Shown: positions 27,674 to 35,100 of the stretch, piece after piece | Numbering within the stretch: the stretch's first letter is position 1 | Layout: every line of letters starts with the position of its first letter | Source of the DNA: Acidobacteria bacterium Ga0077534 | GTDB taxonomy: Bacteria > Acidobacteriota > Blastocatellia > Pyrinomonadales > Pyrinomonadaceae | Direction of reading: 5' to 3' | DNA length: 64,000 nucleotides | Assembly (NCBI GenBank): GCA_001464455.1 | Contig: LNEI01000026.1 | Span: 62,001 to 126,000 of the forward strand | Translations under genes and position numbers: made by a program | Notes under the pieces: generated by a model | Seen by the model: the letters and a program-made list of their open reading frames with translations, nothing else | Told to the model about the DNA's origin: nothing | Database searches by the model: none

Positions 27674-28135
27674 TCAAGGAAACAATATTGTTAGTGGCCA
27701 GACCGGTATATTCCTAAGTACACCAAAAGTCAACAAAACAGCAGCAAAGGTTGTCATGAAACGCGGCTGGGTCGGCCACATGAAAAGTCCACGACCGCGT
27801 AATGCAACGAGAGCAAGTGATAAGGTCACCCAGCCAACAATTGCCGCCCAAACGAAGATAAGTGCATTAAAATCTATCGCTACTATCAGGTCGCCGTGGA
27901 AGAGGGAATGAAATCCGCGAGTCAAACCACACCCCGGACAGGCAAACCCCGTAAGTGTTAATAGCGGACAAGCCGGAAGAATGGTTGTTTTTGTCGGGTC
28001 CAAATAAGCAACAACAAAGGACCCGACGAGCAACGTCGCTGACCCAAACCCGGCAATGACCCGGTCGGACAATCGGCTTCCAAACTCAAGCCGATCTTCG
28101 CTCATTAATAGGTTCGACTGCATGCTGGTTTCCAT
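27674..28135 (-). CDS. DUF2752 family membrane protein
   Basis: 153 residues with three or four transmembrane helices. The DUF2752 signature CPLLTLTGFACPGCGLTRGF is followed by HGDLIVAIDFNALIF. The Cys-Pro-x-Cys-Gly motif may bind a metal or form a disulfide; no biochemical role is established for the family. It is an inner-membrane protein. The gene follows holB on the same strand by 13 bases, so it is probably the last gene of the hfq-tmk-holB unit. An internal Met (28105) is an alternative start. Confidence 0.85.
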   Translation of the reverse strand: METSMQSNLLMSEDRLEFGSRLSDRVIAGFGSATLLVGSFVVAYLDPTKTTILPACPLLTLTGFACPGCGLTRGFHSLFHGDLIVAIDFNALIFVWAAIVGWVTLSLALVALRGRGLFMWPTQPRFMTTFAAVLLTFGVLRNIPVWPLTILFP

Positions 28136-28148
28136 CTTAACAATTCTT

Positions 28149-29183
28149 TTAGGCGGACATCGAGGTAAACAAGGCGTCGGTCGCGATCTTTCGGTTGATA
28201 TTTACCGCGAAGTTCTCTCGCATCTCTTGAATCGAGCCGAGCCAGTCGGGGATGTCCTGACTGGAAGAGCTCTCGGCGAGCGAGCTTAACCGGTCGGCGA
28301 GGTCGGCATTTACCGTTCGAGATGGATCGCGGCTCACGCGAATGCTCCAGATATCGTGCAGCAGCGATGTCAGGATATCGATGCTTTCCTCGAAAAACTC
28401 CTTATTCTTAGCGTCGTTCATTTCCTCCGAGATCCGCAGCAGTCCGGCACGATCATGAGTTTCCAAGGAATTTGCGACGGCGAGGAGCATCCTTTCGCGT
28501 AGCTTTCTTACCTGCTCGACGTTGATCGAAACTGCCCGGCCTATGCTTCCGCGTGAAAGGCGGGCGGCGAGCCGAGCTTCGTCAGGGGTAAAAGCGCGGT
28601 CGTCGATCAGGAATCTTTCGATCTCGGTCGTTTCGACCGGAGCAAATCTGACAACCTGACATCGCGAGCGAATAGTCGGCAGCAGCGAATCGGCTCGGGA
28701 TGTAATCAGGAAGATGTGCGAGCCGGCGGGAGGTTCCTCGAGCGTTTTCAGGAGGGCGTTTGCTGCCGAGTCATTCATCTTGTCAGCGTCATCGATGATA
28801 AAGAAGCGAGACTCGGCTTCGTAAGGGCGAAAATTTGCCTCGGATTCCAGATGTCGTATCGCATCGACCGCAATGTTACGATTCTGTGCCACGACCATCC
28901 CAACGTCGGGATGGTCACTGAAGATGACCTTCTTGAAAGCGTCTTTGTCATCAGGTTTCGGTAGTTGAAACGTTCCCGCCCTGCGACAGGCCGGGCAAAC
29001 TCCGCAAGCGTCGCCTTCGGTTGTATCCTTGCAAAGAAGGGAGCGGATCAACTCAACGGCAAACGAACGTTTCCCAACGCCTTCGTCGCCCGCGAAGAGC
29101 AGCGAATTCGGGACGCGTCTTTTGGCGATCAGCCTCCTGAACGTCTGCTTTACCTGCTCATTTCCAACAAGGTGCTTGAACAT
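28149..29183 (-). CDS. holB: DNA polymerase III delta-prime subunit
   Basis: About 344 residues from the ATG at 29183 (MFKHLVGNEQVKQTF), seven bases after the tmk stop; an ATG at 29207 overlapping tmk is the alternative. AAA+ features: Walker A GDEGVGKRS, a zinc-binding cysteine set (CGVCPACRRAG and the preceding Cys), DEAD-like box FIIDDADKMN, and the arginine-finger SRC motif in TIRSRCQVV. It is a clamp-loader subunit that helps place the sliding clamp on DNA. The tmk-holB order is a conserved bacterial arrangement. Confidence 0.93.
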   Translation of the reverse strand: MFKHLVGNEQVKQTFRRLIAKRRVPNSLLFAGDEGVGKRSFAVELIRSLLCKDTTEGDACGVCPACRRAGTFQLPKPDDKDAFKKVIFSDHPDVGMVVAQNRNIAVDAIRHLESEANFRPYEAESRFFIIDDADKMNDSAANALLKTLEEPPAGSHIFLITSRADSLLPTIRSRCQVVRFAPVETTEIERFLIDDRAFTPDEARLAARLSRGSIGRAVSINVEQVRKLRERMLLAVANSLETHDRAGLLRISEEMNDAKNKEFFEESIDILTSLLHDIWSIRVSRDPSRTVNADLADRLSSLAESSSSQDIPDWLGSIQEMRENFAVNINRKIATDALFTSMSA

Positions 29184-29190
29184 GGTCCTG

Positions 29191-29820
29191 TTAACGTAGT
29201 ATGCCATCGACGATCTTTACGACCTCGACTTGGATATCTTCGATCGATCCCGAAGCGTCGATGACCTTAAACCGTTCAGGCTCACGTTCCGCTATGCCGA
29301 GGTACGCATTTCGGACGCGAGTATAGAATTCAGCAGTCTCCTCGTCCATTCGGTTTCGTTTCGCCTTGGCTTCGTCGCGAGCTGCCATCCTACGTATGGC
29401 TTCGGCGACATCTATATCAAAGAAGATTGTGAGGTCTGGCTTAAGGCCCCCTGTGGCCAGGCCGATTACCTGCAGAACCTTTTCCTCGGGAAATCCACGT
29501 CCCGCACCTTGATATGCAAACGTCGCATCGGCGTAGCGGTCTGAGATGACGATGCGGCCGGCGGAGATCGATGGCTTAATCAGGAACTCTACGTGCTGGG
29601 CCCGGTCTGCGGCAAATGACAGCAGCTCCGCCATCGGGGCCACGGTTTCTTTTGTTTCGAGGAATGCTGCACGCAGGGCTCGTCCGAGTGCGGTGCCGCC
29701 GGGTTCGCATGTGATAACGGGGTCAATGCCGCGGCCGCGCAGAGAATCTCCGAGCATTTCGAGCTGCGTCGACTTGCCGCTTCCGTCAATTCCTTCGAAG
29801 GTTATGAATTTTCCGTTCAA
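29191..29820 (-). CDS. tmk: Thymidylate kinase
   Basis: 209 residues, normal length. P-loop FEGIDGSGKSTQLEML, the DR motif in VISDRYADATFAYQG, and the lid-region sequence RMAARDEAKAKRNRMDEE are present. It phosphorylates dTMP to dTDP using ATP. The start is a TTG overlapping the hfq stop by four bases (TTGA), which implies translational coupling. It is the middle gene of hfq-tmk-holB. Confidence 0.95.
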   Translation of the reverse strand: MNGKFITFEGIDGSGKSTQLEMLGDSLRGRGIDPVITCEPGGTALGRALRAAFLETKETVAPMAELLSFAADRAQHVEFLIKPSISAGRIVISDRYADATFAYQGAGRGFPEEKVLQVIGLATGGLKPDLTIFFDIDVAEAIRRMAARDEAKAKRNRMDEETAEFYTRVRNAYLGIAEREPERFKVIDASGSIEDIQVEVVKIVDGILR

Positions 29821-30050
29821 GCCGAATGATCTGACGCCGGGCGGCGCTCCTGCGAGATGGACGAGATCGCGTGTTTGAAAATGAGCACATCAGGGCCGCC
29901 GACGTCGAGCAAGACCGAGAATTTATCAAAACTCTTGATCCGTCCCGAAACGGTCGCCCCTTGCAGCAAATGAATGACAACATTGACCCGCTCGCGTCGA
30001 GCTGAGTTTAGAAAGGCATCCTGAATGTTCTGGGCGGCCTGCTTCTCCAT
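29817..30050 (-). CDS. hfq: RNA chaperone Hfq
   Basis: 77 residues from the ATG at 30050 (MEKQAAQNIQDAFLN); upstream frame excluded because it would run through the promoter. Sm1 motif: NVVIHLLQGATVSGRIKSFD, with KFSVLL following. Sm2: IFKHAISSI, a conservative variant of the YKHA signature. The C-terminal tail is short, ending in a few polar residues. Hfq forms a hexameric ring that pairs small RNAs with mRNAs. Linkage to tmk rather than miaA is unusual compared with proteobacteria. Presence of Hfq makes sRNA regulation plausible in this organism. Confidence 0.93.
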   Translation of the reverse strand: MEKQAAQNIQDAFLNSARRERVNVVIHLLQGATVSGRIKSFDKFSVLLDVGGPDVLIFKHAISSISQERRPASDHSA

Positions 30051-30094
30051 AACGATTCCTCGGTATCTCTGGTTAAGTACGGAAGTCCAACCTA

Positions 30095-30122
30095 AGTATA
30101 CCAAATTCGTACGCTGGCACAA
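30095..30122 (-). promoter_or_regulatory. Extended -10 promoter of hfq-tmk-holB
   Basis: On the minus strand: TTGTGC (30122-30117), a 16-base spacer ending in TGG, then TATACT (30100-30095). The predicted leader to the hfq ATG is about 38 bases. Confidence 0.7.
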
Positions 30123-30135
30123 TGTTTTTCGGAAA

Positions 30136-30741
30136 CTAGCCTCTTTCCTCGTTAGCAGCAAACTCTGCCGCGACGTCAAATCGGTTGGTCTTTCTCGTTC
30201 CCTTGGCCTGTTTCTCCGACAAAAATCGATTGAACTGCTTCGACTGCCTTTTTGGAACGCTGAGGTTCCTCCACTCGGACGATCGGAGATGCTTAGCTAG
30301 GAAAACGACCTGCCCGATATGGTAGGAATAGTGCGTGAGCTGTCTGTTGATGGCCTCGACGACGGTGTGCGGTTCACCACGGATCGTCACAGTGCGCAAT
30401 AGATCTCCGGGGGTGAGCGGTTCTAGGTTGTCGAAAAGCGTCTGCCAGCCACTCTCCCAGAACGCCATCAAAGATTCGCGGCTGTCACCGCGGATCTCAA
30501 ACTCCAAGTCGCGGTCACGGTCGGGCTTTTCGCCGTCGCTATTGAGAAAATCTCGCCAGCGGGAGTGTAAATTCCCTCCAATGTGTTTTACGATTAGAGC
30601 AACCGAATTCGCTTCCGGGTCGATCAGGATAAAAAAGTCGCCGTCAGAAAGTTGAGCGATCGCTCGTTCAGCAAGCTTTTTGTAGCTTCGAAACGAATTA
30701 AGTGCGTCTTGTTTATAGTTCTCGGCCAGTTCCAAGTTCAC
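30136..30741 (-). CDS. DinB-like (DUF1572) protein
   Basis: 201 residues matching the DUF1572 branch of the DinB/YfiT four-helix bundle superfamily. Likely metal ligands are His in ALIVKHIGGNLHSRWRDF and the pair in LTHYSYHIGQVVFLAKHL. Some members are metal-dependent thiol transferases, for example with bacillithiol or mycothiol, but the substrate here is unknown. It is cytoplasmic. The C-terminal 45 residues are basic and look disordered. It lies upstream of the hfq promoter on the same strand. Confidence 0.82.
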   Translation of the reverse strand: MNLELAENYKQDALNSFRSYKKLAERAIAQLSDGDFFILIDPEANSVALIVKHIGGNLHSRWRDFLNSDGEKPDRDRDLEFEIRGDSRESLMAFWESGWQTLFDNLEPLTPGDLLRTVTIRGEPHTVVEAINRQLTHYSYHIGQVVFLAKHLRSSEWRNLSVPKRQSKQFNRFLSEKQAKGTRKTNRFDVAAEFAANEERG

Positions 30742-30803
30742 GGTAGAGCTCCAAAGCAGTGGTTTCCAAATTTATGCCCCTGAACGTTATTCTTCTAGCC
30801 GGT

Positions 30804-31262
30804 CTACTTCCCGTCGTCGTGGTTTGAAAGAAGTGGGTTCTGTTTGGGAAGGTCACGGTCATTCTTGAATATCCGTGAGGTGATGCGGAAAAATTGCAGG
30901 AATCCGATGACCGCGCCAAGTATGATCCCAACGACGATTCCCCACGGCGAACTACCCAAGATCAGGTCAGCGAGCCAGCCGAGGAAGAGCATGAACGCGA
31001 CGGAACTGAAGAAAACCACACCTATTGAAAACGCTAGGCCACGTTGGCGGACAGCTTCGTCAGGCGTTTCCGGCGTGTATGCAACCGGCACGAAAGGAGC
31101 ATCGAACGGCGTTTCAAAATTGGTCTCGGCAGGCCGCGAAAAAGTCTCCCGGACCGGAGCGGCATCGAAGACCGGCTCCGCGACGATCTCAGGCTGGGTA
31201 TCTGGAGGCCACAAGTCGTAAGGCGATATCGGCTCGTTATGTGCTGGCTTTTCTTCGGTCAT
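30804..31262 (-). CDS. AtpZ/AtpI-like membrane protein
   Basis: 152 residues from the ATG at 31262, eleven bases after the stop of the glycosyltransferase gene. The N-terminal 75 residues are Pro/Glu-rich and probably disordered. The C-terminal part has the AtpZ pattern: RQRGLAFSIGVVFFSSVAFML, then a second helix SSPWGIVVGIILGAVIGFLQ and FFRITSRIF. AtpZ-type proteins accompany F-type ATP synthases and are implied in Mg/Ca transport or rotor assembly. No ATP synthase genes are in the window, which makes the functional call weak. Confidence 0.65.
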   Translation of the reverse strand: MTEEKPAHNEPISPYDLWPPDTQPEIVAEPVFDAAPVRETFSRPAETNFETPFDAPFVPVAYTPETPDEAVRQRGLAFSIGVVFFSSVAFMLFLGWLADLILGSSPWGIVVGIILGAVIGFLQFFRITSRIFKNDRDLPKQNPLLSNHDDGK

Positions 31263-31273
31263 TGTCGCATCAG

Positions 31274-32467
31274 TTAATCCGCAATGATGACAGTTTCGCC
31301 CGGCGATTTCAATTCGTATGTGATCCCGCGCCATTTCAGCCGTCTCGAAATGGCGGCAGCAACGCAGTTGTAGAGGAAGATAAAAGGCGTAAAAAGCCAA
31401 AGGCTAAGCTGCCACTTCCGCTGCGACCGGAGCTCGCTTTCGTATCGGACGAGAACGAGTTCGACGGCCCGCAACCTGAGCCAGGCTTTGCCGATACTGC
31501 ACGCGGAAATGACCGCGATCGTCGCGGCCGCCGCGATGAATAAAAAGCCGCTGGCACTTGCGGCAATAAAAGCAGCAGCGACCATAACCGAGCAAAAAAG
31601 CCCCGAACCAAACCATGACAAAAGCCAGAGATGTGGCGAATAGACACGTGTGATCTTCATTTGCCGTGTCGTAAATTCAAGCATCTCAGCAAAAGTGCAG
31701 TTCTCGATCGAAGCCGTGAGAGCGGCGGGAACAAACTCGATCTTTAGTTCGGCATCCTTAACGGCTCGAGTTACCACAAAATCATCTGACAAAGCACCAG
31801 ACCATTTTTCACCAATATTCAATGCTTCAAAAGTACTTCTCCGTATCGCCATCGAACCGCCCCAACAGAAATTCGACGAAGTGTTCGGTCCTAGAGCCGA
31901 GGCTATCGAGGCATTCCAGGATGAGCGGATCTCGGCTGGAACACTCTGACTATCCGAAATGAACCAACGGTATCCCGTAGCGGCGCCGACTTCGTCTTTC
32001 CCGAGCGGTGCGACCAGAGACCGAAGCCAGTTTTCAGACGGGCGTGCATCGGAATCGACGAAAACAAATGCCTGGCTAGCAGGGTGAGCATGTTTGACAG
32101 CCTCGAGCAGATTCGAGATCTTCTGGCTCGATCGTGTTGCCTTTGGTGCGACGATGAGTATTGCGTTGACCGACCTGTTATGTCCGATTACATTGCGCAC
32201 AACGCCGGTTGAAAGATCCTTCTCGTCCTCAACGACAAACACGATCTCGTACTGGGAATATTCTTGACGAAAAAGGGCCTCGAGATTATGTTCGAGGCCC
32301 GGATCGAGACCCTTGCAGGGGGCGATCAAGGTCACCAAGGGTTCAAACATGCTTTGCTTATCTTCGAGTTTCTCACGGAAAAAACGCAGATACTCAAAGC
32401 CTCCCAGCAGAGATCTTATGCTCAGGCCGATAAGGATCGCGGCAAAGATGTAGAAGATGACTATCAT
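31274..32467 (-). CDS. GT21/ceramide-glucosyltransferase-like membrane glycosyltransferase
   Basis: 397 residues. An N-terminal membrane anchor (IVIFYIFAAILIGLSI) precedes a GT-A domain with the GT21 features: LVTLIAPCKGLDPGLEHNL, a DxD in VFVDSDARPSENWL, SDDFVVTRAV, and a (Q/R)xxRW-like motif that here reads RQMKITRV. Two or three helices close the C-terminus. Such enzymes glucosylate ceramide-like or hopanoid lipids at the membrane (HpnI is a relative). The acceptor is not revealed by the context. It lies between waaA and the AtpZ-like gene on the same strand. Confidence 0.83.
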   Translation of the reverse strand: MIVIFYIFAAILIGLSIRSLLGGFEYLRFFREKLEDKQSMFEPLVTLIAPCKGLDPGLEHNLEALFRQEYSQYEIVFVVEDEKDLSTGVVRNVIGHNRSVNAILIVAPKATRSSQKISNLLEAVKHAHPASQAFVFVDSDARPSENWLRSLVAPLGKDEVGAATGYRWFISDSQSVPAEIRSSWNASIASALGPNTSSNFCWGGSMAIRRSTFEALNIGEKWSGALSDDFVVTRAVKDAELKIEFVPAALTASIENCTFAEMLEFTTRQMKITRVYSPHLWLLSWFGSGLFCSVMVAAAFIAASASGFLFIAAAATIAVISACSIGKAWLRLRAVELVLVRYESELRSQRKWQLSLWLFTPFIFLYNCVAAAISRRLKWRGITYELKSPGETVIIAD

Positions 32468-32495
32468 TCGCGAAAGCGTGTAGTGAGTCAGTCTG

Positions 32496-33812
32496 TTATT
32501 TTACCAGCGGATTTACCAGGGGAGACAAATATTCCAGCGTCCGCTCGACTGCTCCGCGGTTCTGATCCATAACGGCCATAGCGTTGAGGCTTAGTGTTTC
32601 TATCTCCTTTTCGTCGGCGAGCAGCTTTTCTAGCGTCGCGGACAGCGTCGGAACGATCTGCGTTTCCGTCGTCTCTGGAAGCTGAATGAGTGCTTGTTTT
32701 GAAATAAACTCCTTTACTGCGGCGTCAAAATTCCTTGTATGTGGCCCGGTGATTATTGCGGTGCCAACTGCGGCGGGTTCGAAAATGCTCTGGCCGCCGT
32801 GTTCTATCAGGCTGCCGCCGACAAAGACTATCTCGCCCAGCGGATATGCAGCACGAAGTTCGCCGATGCTGTCGAGCAGTATCACTTCGGCGGTTTCGTC
32901 GCTTTCGGTTGGCGAGACCGATCGTCTCGTCCAGGAAAAGCCCGAAGCTTCGATCAACGCGGCAACCTCCTCAAAGCGCTCGGGATGACGCGGCACGATC
33001 ATCAGCCTCGGCAGTCGAGAACTGGAATTCTTCCACGCCTCTTTGAACGCCTCCAGAACGTACTTTTCTTCAGGAGCATGCGTACTTGCGGCGATGATCA
33101 AAGGAGCTTCATCGGAAATTCCGAAGCGAAGTTCGAAAAGGTCGGTAAGATCTGTTTCCTGAGTCGTAAGGTTATGGTCGAACTTAAGATTACCTGTGAC
33201 CTTGATCTTACTTGGCCGCATGCCAAGCCCCATCAGGTGGGTTGCGTCAGCATTTTCTTGCATTAAGGCAAGATCGACATGGCCGAGGACGCGTCGAACC
33301 AGTCGTCCGGCGTAAGTGTATCTTTTGTAAGAACGTTCTGAGAGCCTTCCGTTGACGATGGCGATGGCCGTGTTCTGTCTGCTGGTTTCGCGAATGAAAT
33401 TGAACCACAGCTCTGTTTCCATCAGTAAAACCAGGGATGGCGATAGCCGGCGAAGCGAACGGCGAACCGCCCACGCCCAGTCGAATGGGAAATAGAAAAC
33501 CAGTTCTGCGATATCCGAAAAGAGGGTTTTGGCCAGCTCCTGCCCCGTCCTCGTTGTTGTCGACACGATCAAACGTACGTCGGGAAACTCTTCTTTCATC
33601 CGAAACGCGAGCGTTCGGGCAGCGTTTACTTCGCCCACCGATACGCAATGAAGCCAGATGATTTTTCGTTCGTCGGGGCTGAGCGTCGGCACGAATCCGA
33701 GTCGCTGTTTGAAACCGGCGGCGTACTTTCCCTTGAAGATCGCGTCGAACACGAACCTCGGTAGCAGCACGATAAATGCCAATGTCAAAAGTATGCTGTA
33801 GAGAAAATACAT
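32496..33812 (-). CDS. waaA: 3-deoxy-D-manno-octulosonic acid (Kdo) transferase
   Basis: 438 residues. N-terminal membrane anchor, then IIWLHCVSVGEVNAARTLA, the WaaA signature with the catalytic Glu in SVGE. VNGRLSERSYKRY and the C-terminal IFVGGSLIEHGGQSIFEPA-like segment (EIVFVGGSLIEHGGQSIFEP) are typical GT-B donor features. It adds Kdo to lipid A precursor, so the organism makes LPS with an inner core. On the same strand as the GT21-like gene, 28 bases upstream of it, suggesting a shared envelope-lipid transcript. Confidence 0.93.
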   Translation of the reverse strand: MYFLYSILLTLAFIVLLPRFVFDAIFKGKYAAGFKQRLGFVPTLSPDERKIIWLHCVSVGEVNAARTLAFRMKEEFPDVRLIVSTTTRTGQELAKTLFSDIAELVFYFPFDWAWAVRRSLRRLSPSLVLLMETELWFNFIRETSRQNTAIAIVNGRLSERSYKRYTYAGRLVRRVLGHVDLALMQENADATHLMGLGMRPSKIKVTGNLKFDHNLTTQETDLTDLFELRFGISDEAPLIIAASTHAPEEKYVLEAFKEAWKNSSSRLPRLMIVPRHPERFEEVAALIEASGFSWTRRSVSPTESDETAEVILLDSIGELRAAYPLGEIVFVGGSLIEHGGQSIFEPAAVGTAIITGPHTRNFDAAVKEFISKQALIQLPETTETQIVPTLSATLEKLLADEKEIETLSLNAMAVMDQNRGAVERTLEYLSPLVNPLVK

Positions 33813-33850
33813 CGTCCTTTGGAGACTAAAAAGTCGCGAAACACGCGAAA

Positions 33851-33886
33851 GTCCAGAAAGTTATCCCCATGGTAAACTTTCTGGAC
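33851..33886 (-). terminator. Hairpin after efp, probable terminator
   Basis: Perfect 12-bp stem GTCCAGAAAGTT/AACTTTCTGGAC (arms 33875-33886 and 33851-33862) with a 12-base loop, followed on the minus strand by only TTT. It lies about 25 bases after the efp stop. Confidence 0.6.
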
Positions 33887-33910
33887 CTCGGTAGACAGTT
33901 TGAATGATCG

Positions 33911-34474
33911 CTACTTTACGCGCTCGATGTATTTTGCTTCGGCGGGATTGACGCGGATCTTTTCACCCTCAAGGATGAATGGCGGCACCGAGACTGTTAC
34001 GCCGTTTTCGAGCGTTGCAGGCTTATTCGAGTTTGAGGCGGTTGCACCTTTTAGAGGCGGATCGGTCCGCGTGATGACAAGATCCATAGCAGCGGGAAGC
34101 GTAACTCCTATCGGCGAGCCATTATAGAACTCGACCTCGATCGTAAGGTTGGGCATTAGCCACTGGGCCGCATCGCCGAGTTCCTCTTCGGTAAGCTGAA
34201 CTTGCTCGTAATTCTCGTTGTTCATGAAGTGGTGATGTGAGCCATCGGAATAAAGATATTCCATCTTCTGCTGCTCAAGCGTCACCTTTTCGAGAGTATC
34301 GTTGGAACGAAATCGATACTCAAAAGAGTTGCCCGTAAGCAAATTTCGAAGCCTCGCCTGAACCATCGCCCGCAGATTGCCGGGAGTGTGATGATGAAAG
34401 TCCATCACTCGAACCGGTGATCCCTCATGTACGATCACCATCCCTTTTCTAATGTCGTTTGCCGAAATTGCCAT
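33911..34474 (-). CDS. efp: Elongation factor P
   Basis: 187 residues, three beta-barrel domains of normal length. Domain I starts AISANDIRKGMVIVHEGSPV; domain II contains YLYSDGSHHHFMNNENYEQ; domain III contains DPPLKGATASNSNKPATLENG and ends in YIERVK. EF-P relieves ribosome stalling at polyproline. The residue at the tip of domain I, Lys34 in E. coli (PGKGQ) or Arg in the rhamnosylated type, is Asn33 here (TPGNLRAMV). Neither EpmA-, EpmB- nor EarP-like genes appear nearby. The gene is flanked by terminator hairpins on both sides, so it is probably monocistronic. Confidence 0.94.
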   Translation of the reverse strand: MAISANDIRKGMVIVHEGSPVRVMDFHHHTPGNLRAMVQARLRNLLTGNSFEYRFRSNDTLEKVTLEQQKMEYLYSDGSHHHFMNNENYEQVQLTEEELGDAAQWLMPNLTIEVEFYNGSPIGVTLPAAMDLVITRTDPPLKGATASNSNKPATLENGVTVSVPPFILEGEKIRVNPAEAKYIERVK

Positions 34475-34518
34475 AAGATCCTGTTACTAGTCCGTAGTGG
34501 ACGCGCCGACCAAAATAC

Positions 34519-34552
34519 AAAACCCTAATTTTAGTTATTGAGTTAGGGTTTT
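34519..34552 (-). terminator. Rho-independent terminator of the lipoprotein gene
   Basis: AAAACCCTAA (34519-34528) and TTAGGGTTTT (34543-34552) with a 14-base loop. On the minus strand it follows the stop at 34579 by about 26 bases and ends in TTTT. Confidence 0.78.
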
Positions 34553-34578
34553 GTCTAGTGCACGCGGCGAGAAGCACA

Positions 34579-35100
34579 TTATGCCTTCTTGAATGGCAGC
34601 GGAGGCGGTTCCTCACCTTCTTTGGGGGCCTGCTTATTAAGGCTGCCATAAATCATGATGATCTTGTCGACCCATTCTTTTGCATCAGCATTTGACGGAT
34701 CGTGCTTTAAAGTTCGACGGTAGTCGCCGATGGCTGACGCATACTGCCGAGCATCGGTTAATGCCACAGCACGTTTATAGAAAGCGTCGGCGAGAGCTTT
34801 TTTAAGCTTGTCGTCCGAGGGTTTGCCGGCAAGAGCCTTTTCGGCCGACATAACAGCTGTGTCGAGATCCTTTGTGTCGATCGGGTCACCACTGGCGGAC
34901 CATTTTCCGGTTTCACCGGCCGATTTATTGGCGTACGGTGCGGCGGGTTTAGTCTCAGGACCGTGAGCAATAGCGGTCTGTGACCGATCAGGCGTGGACG
35001 GCGCGGCGTTGTTGCTTTGGGCAACAGGTCTCGCGGTGTCGGTGCATCCGGCTGATATAACGGCAAGAGCGGTAACAAGCAATAATTTTTCTTTGATCAT
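34579..35100 (-). CDS. Putative lipoprotein with TPR-like C-terminal region
   Basis: 173 residues. A short signal sequence ends in AVISAGC, a near-lipobox with Cys19, so a lipid-anchored protein is likely, although Ser at -3 is atypical. Residues 25-75 are low-complexity Pro/Ala/Thr. Residues 85-155 hold two helix-turn-helix units (DDKLKKALADAFYKRAVALT, QYASAIGDYRRTLKHDPSNA) of tetratricopeptide type. It ends with EGEEPPPLPFKKA. The start overlaps the stop of the upstream dikinase-like gene (ATGA), so the two are co-translated; it may be its envelope partner. Confidence 0.75.
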   Translation of the reverse strand: MIKEKLLLVTALAVISAGCTDTARPVAQSNNAAPSTPDRSQTAIAHGPETKPAAPYANKSAGETGKWSASGDPIDTKDLDTAVMSAEKALAGKPSDDKLKKALADAFYKRAVALTDARQYASAIGDYRRTLKHDPSNADAKEWVDKIIMIYGSLNKQAPKEGEEPPPLPFKKA

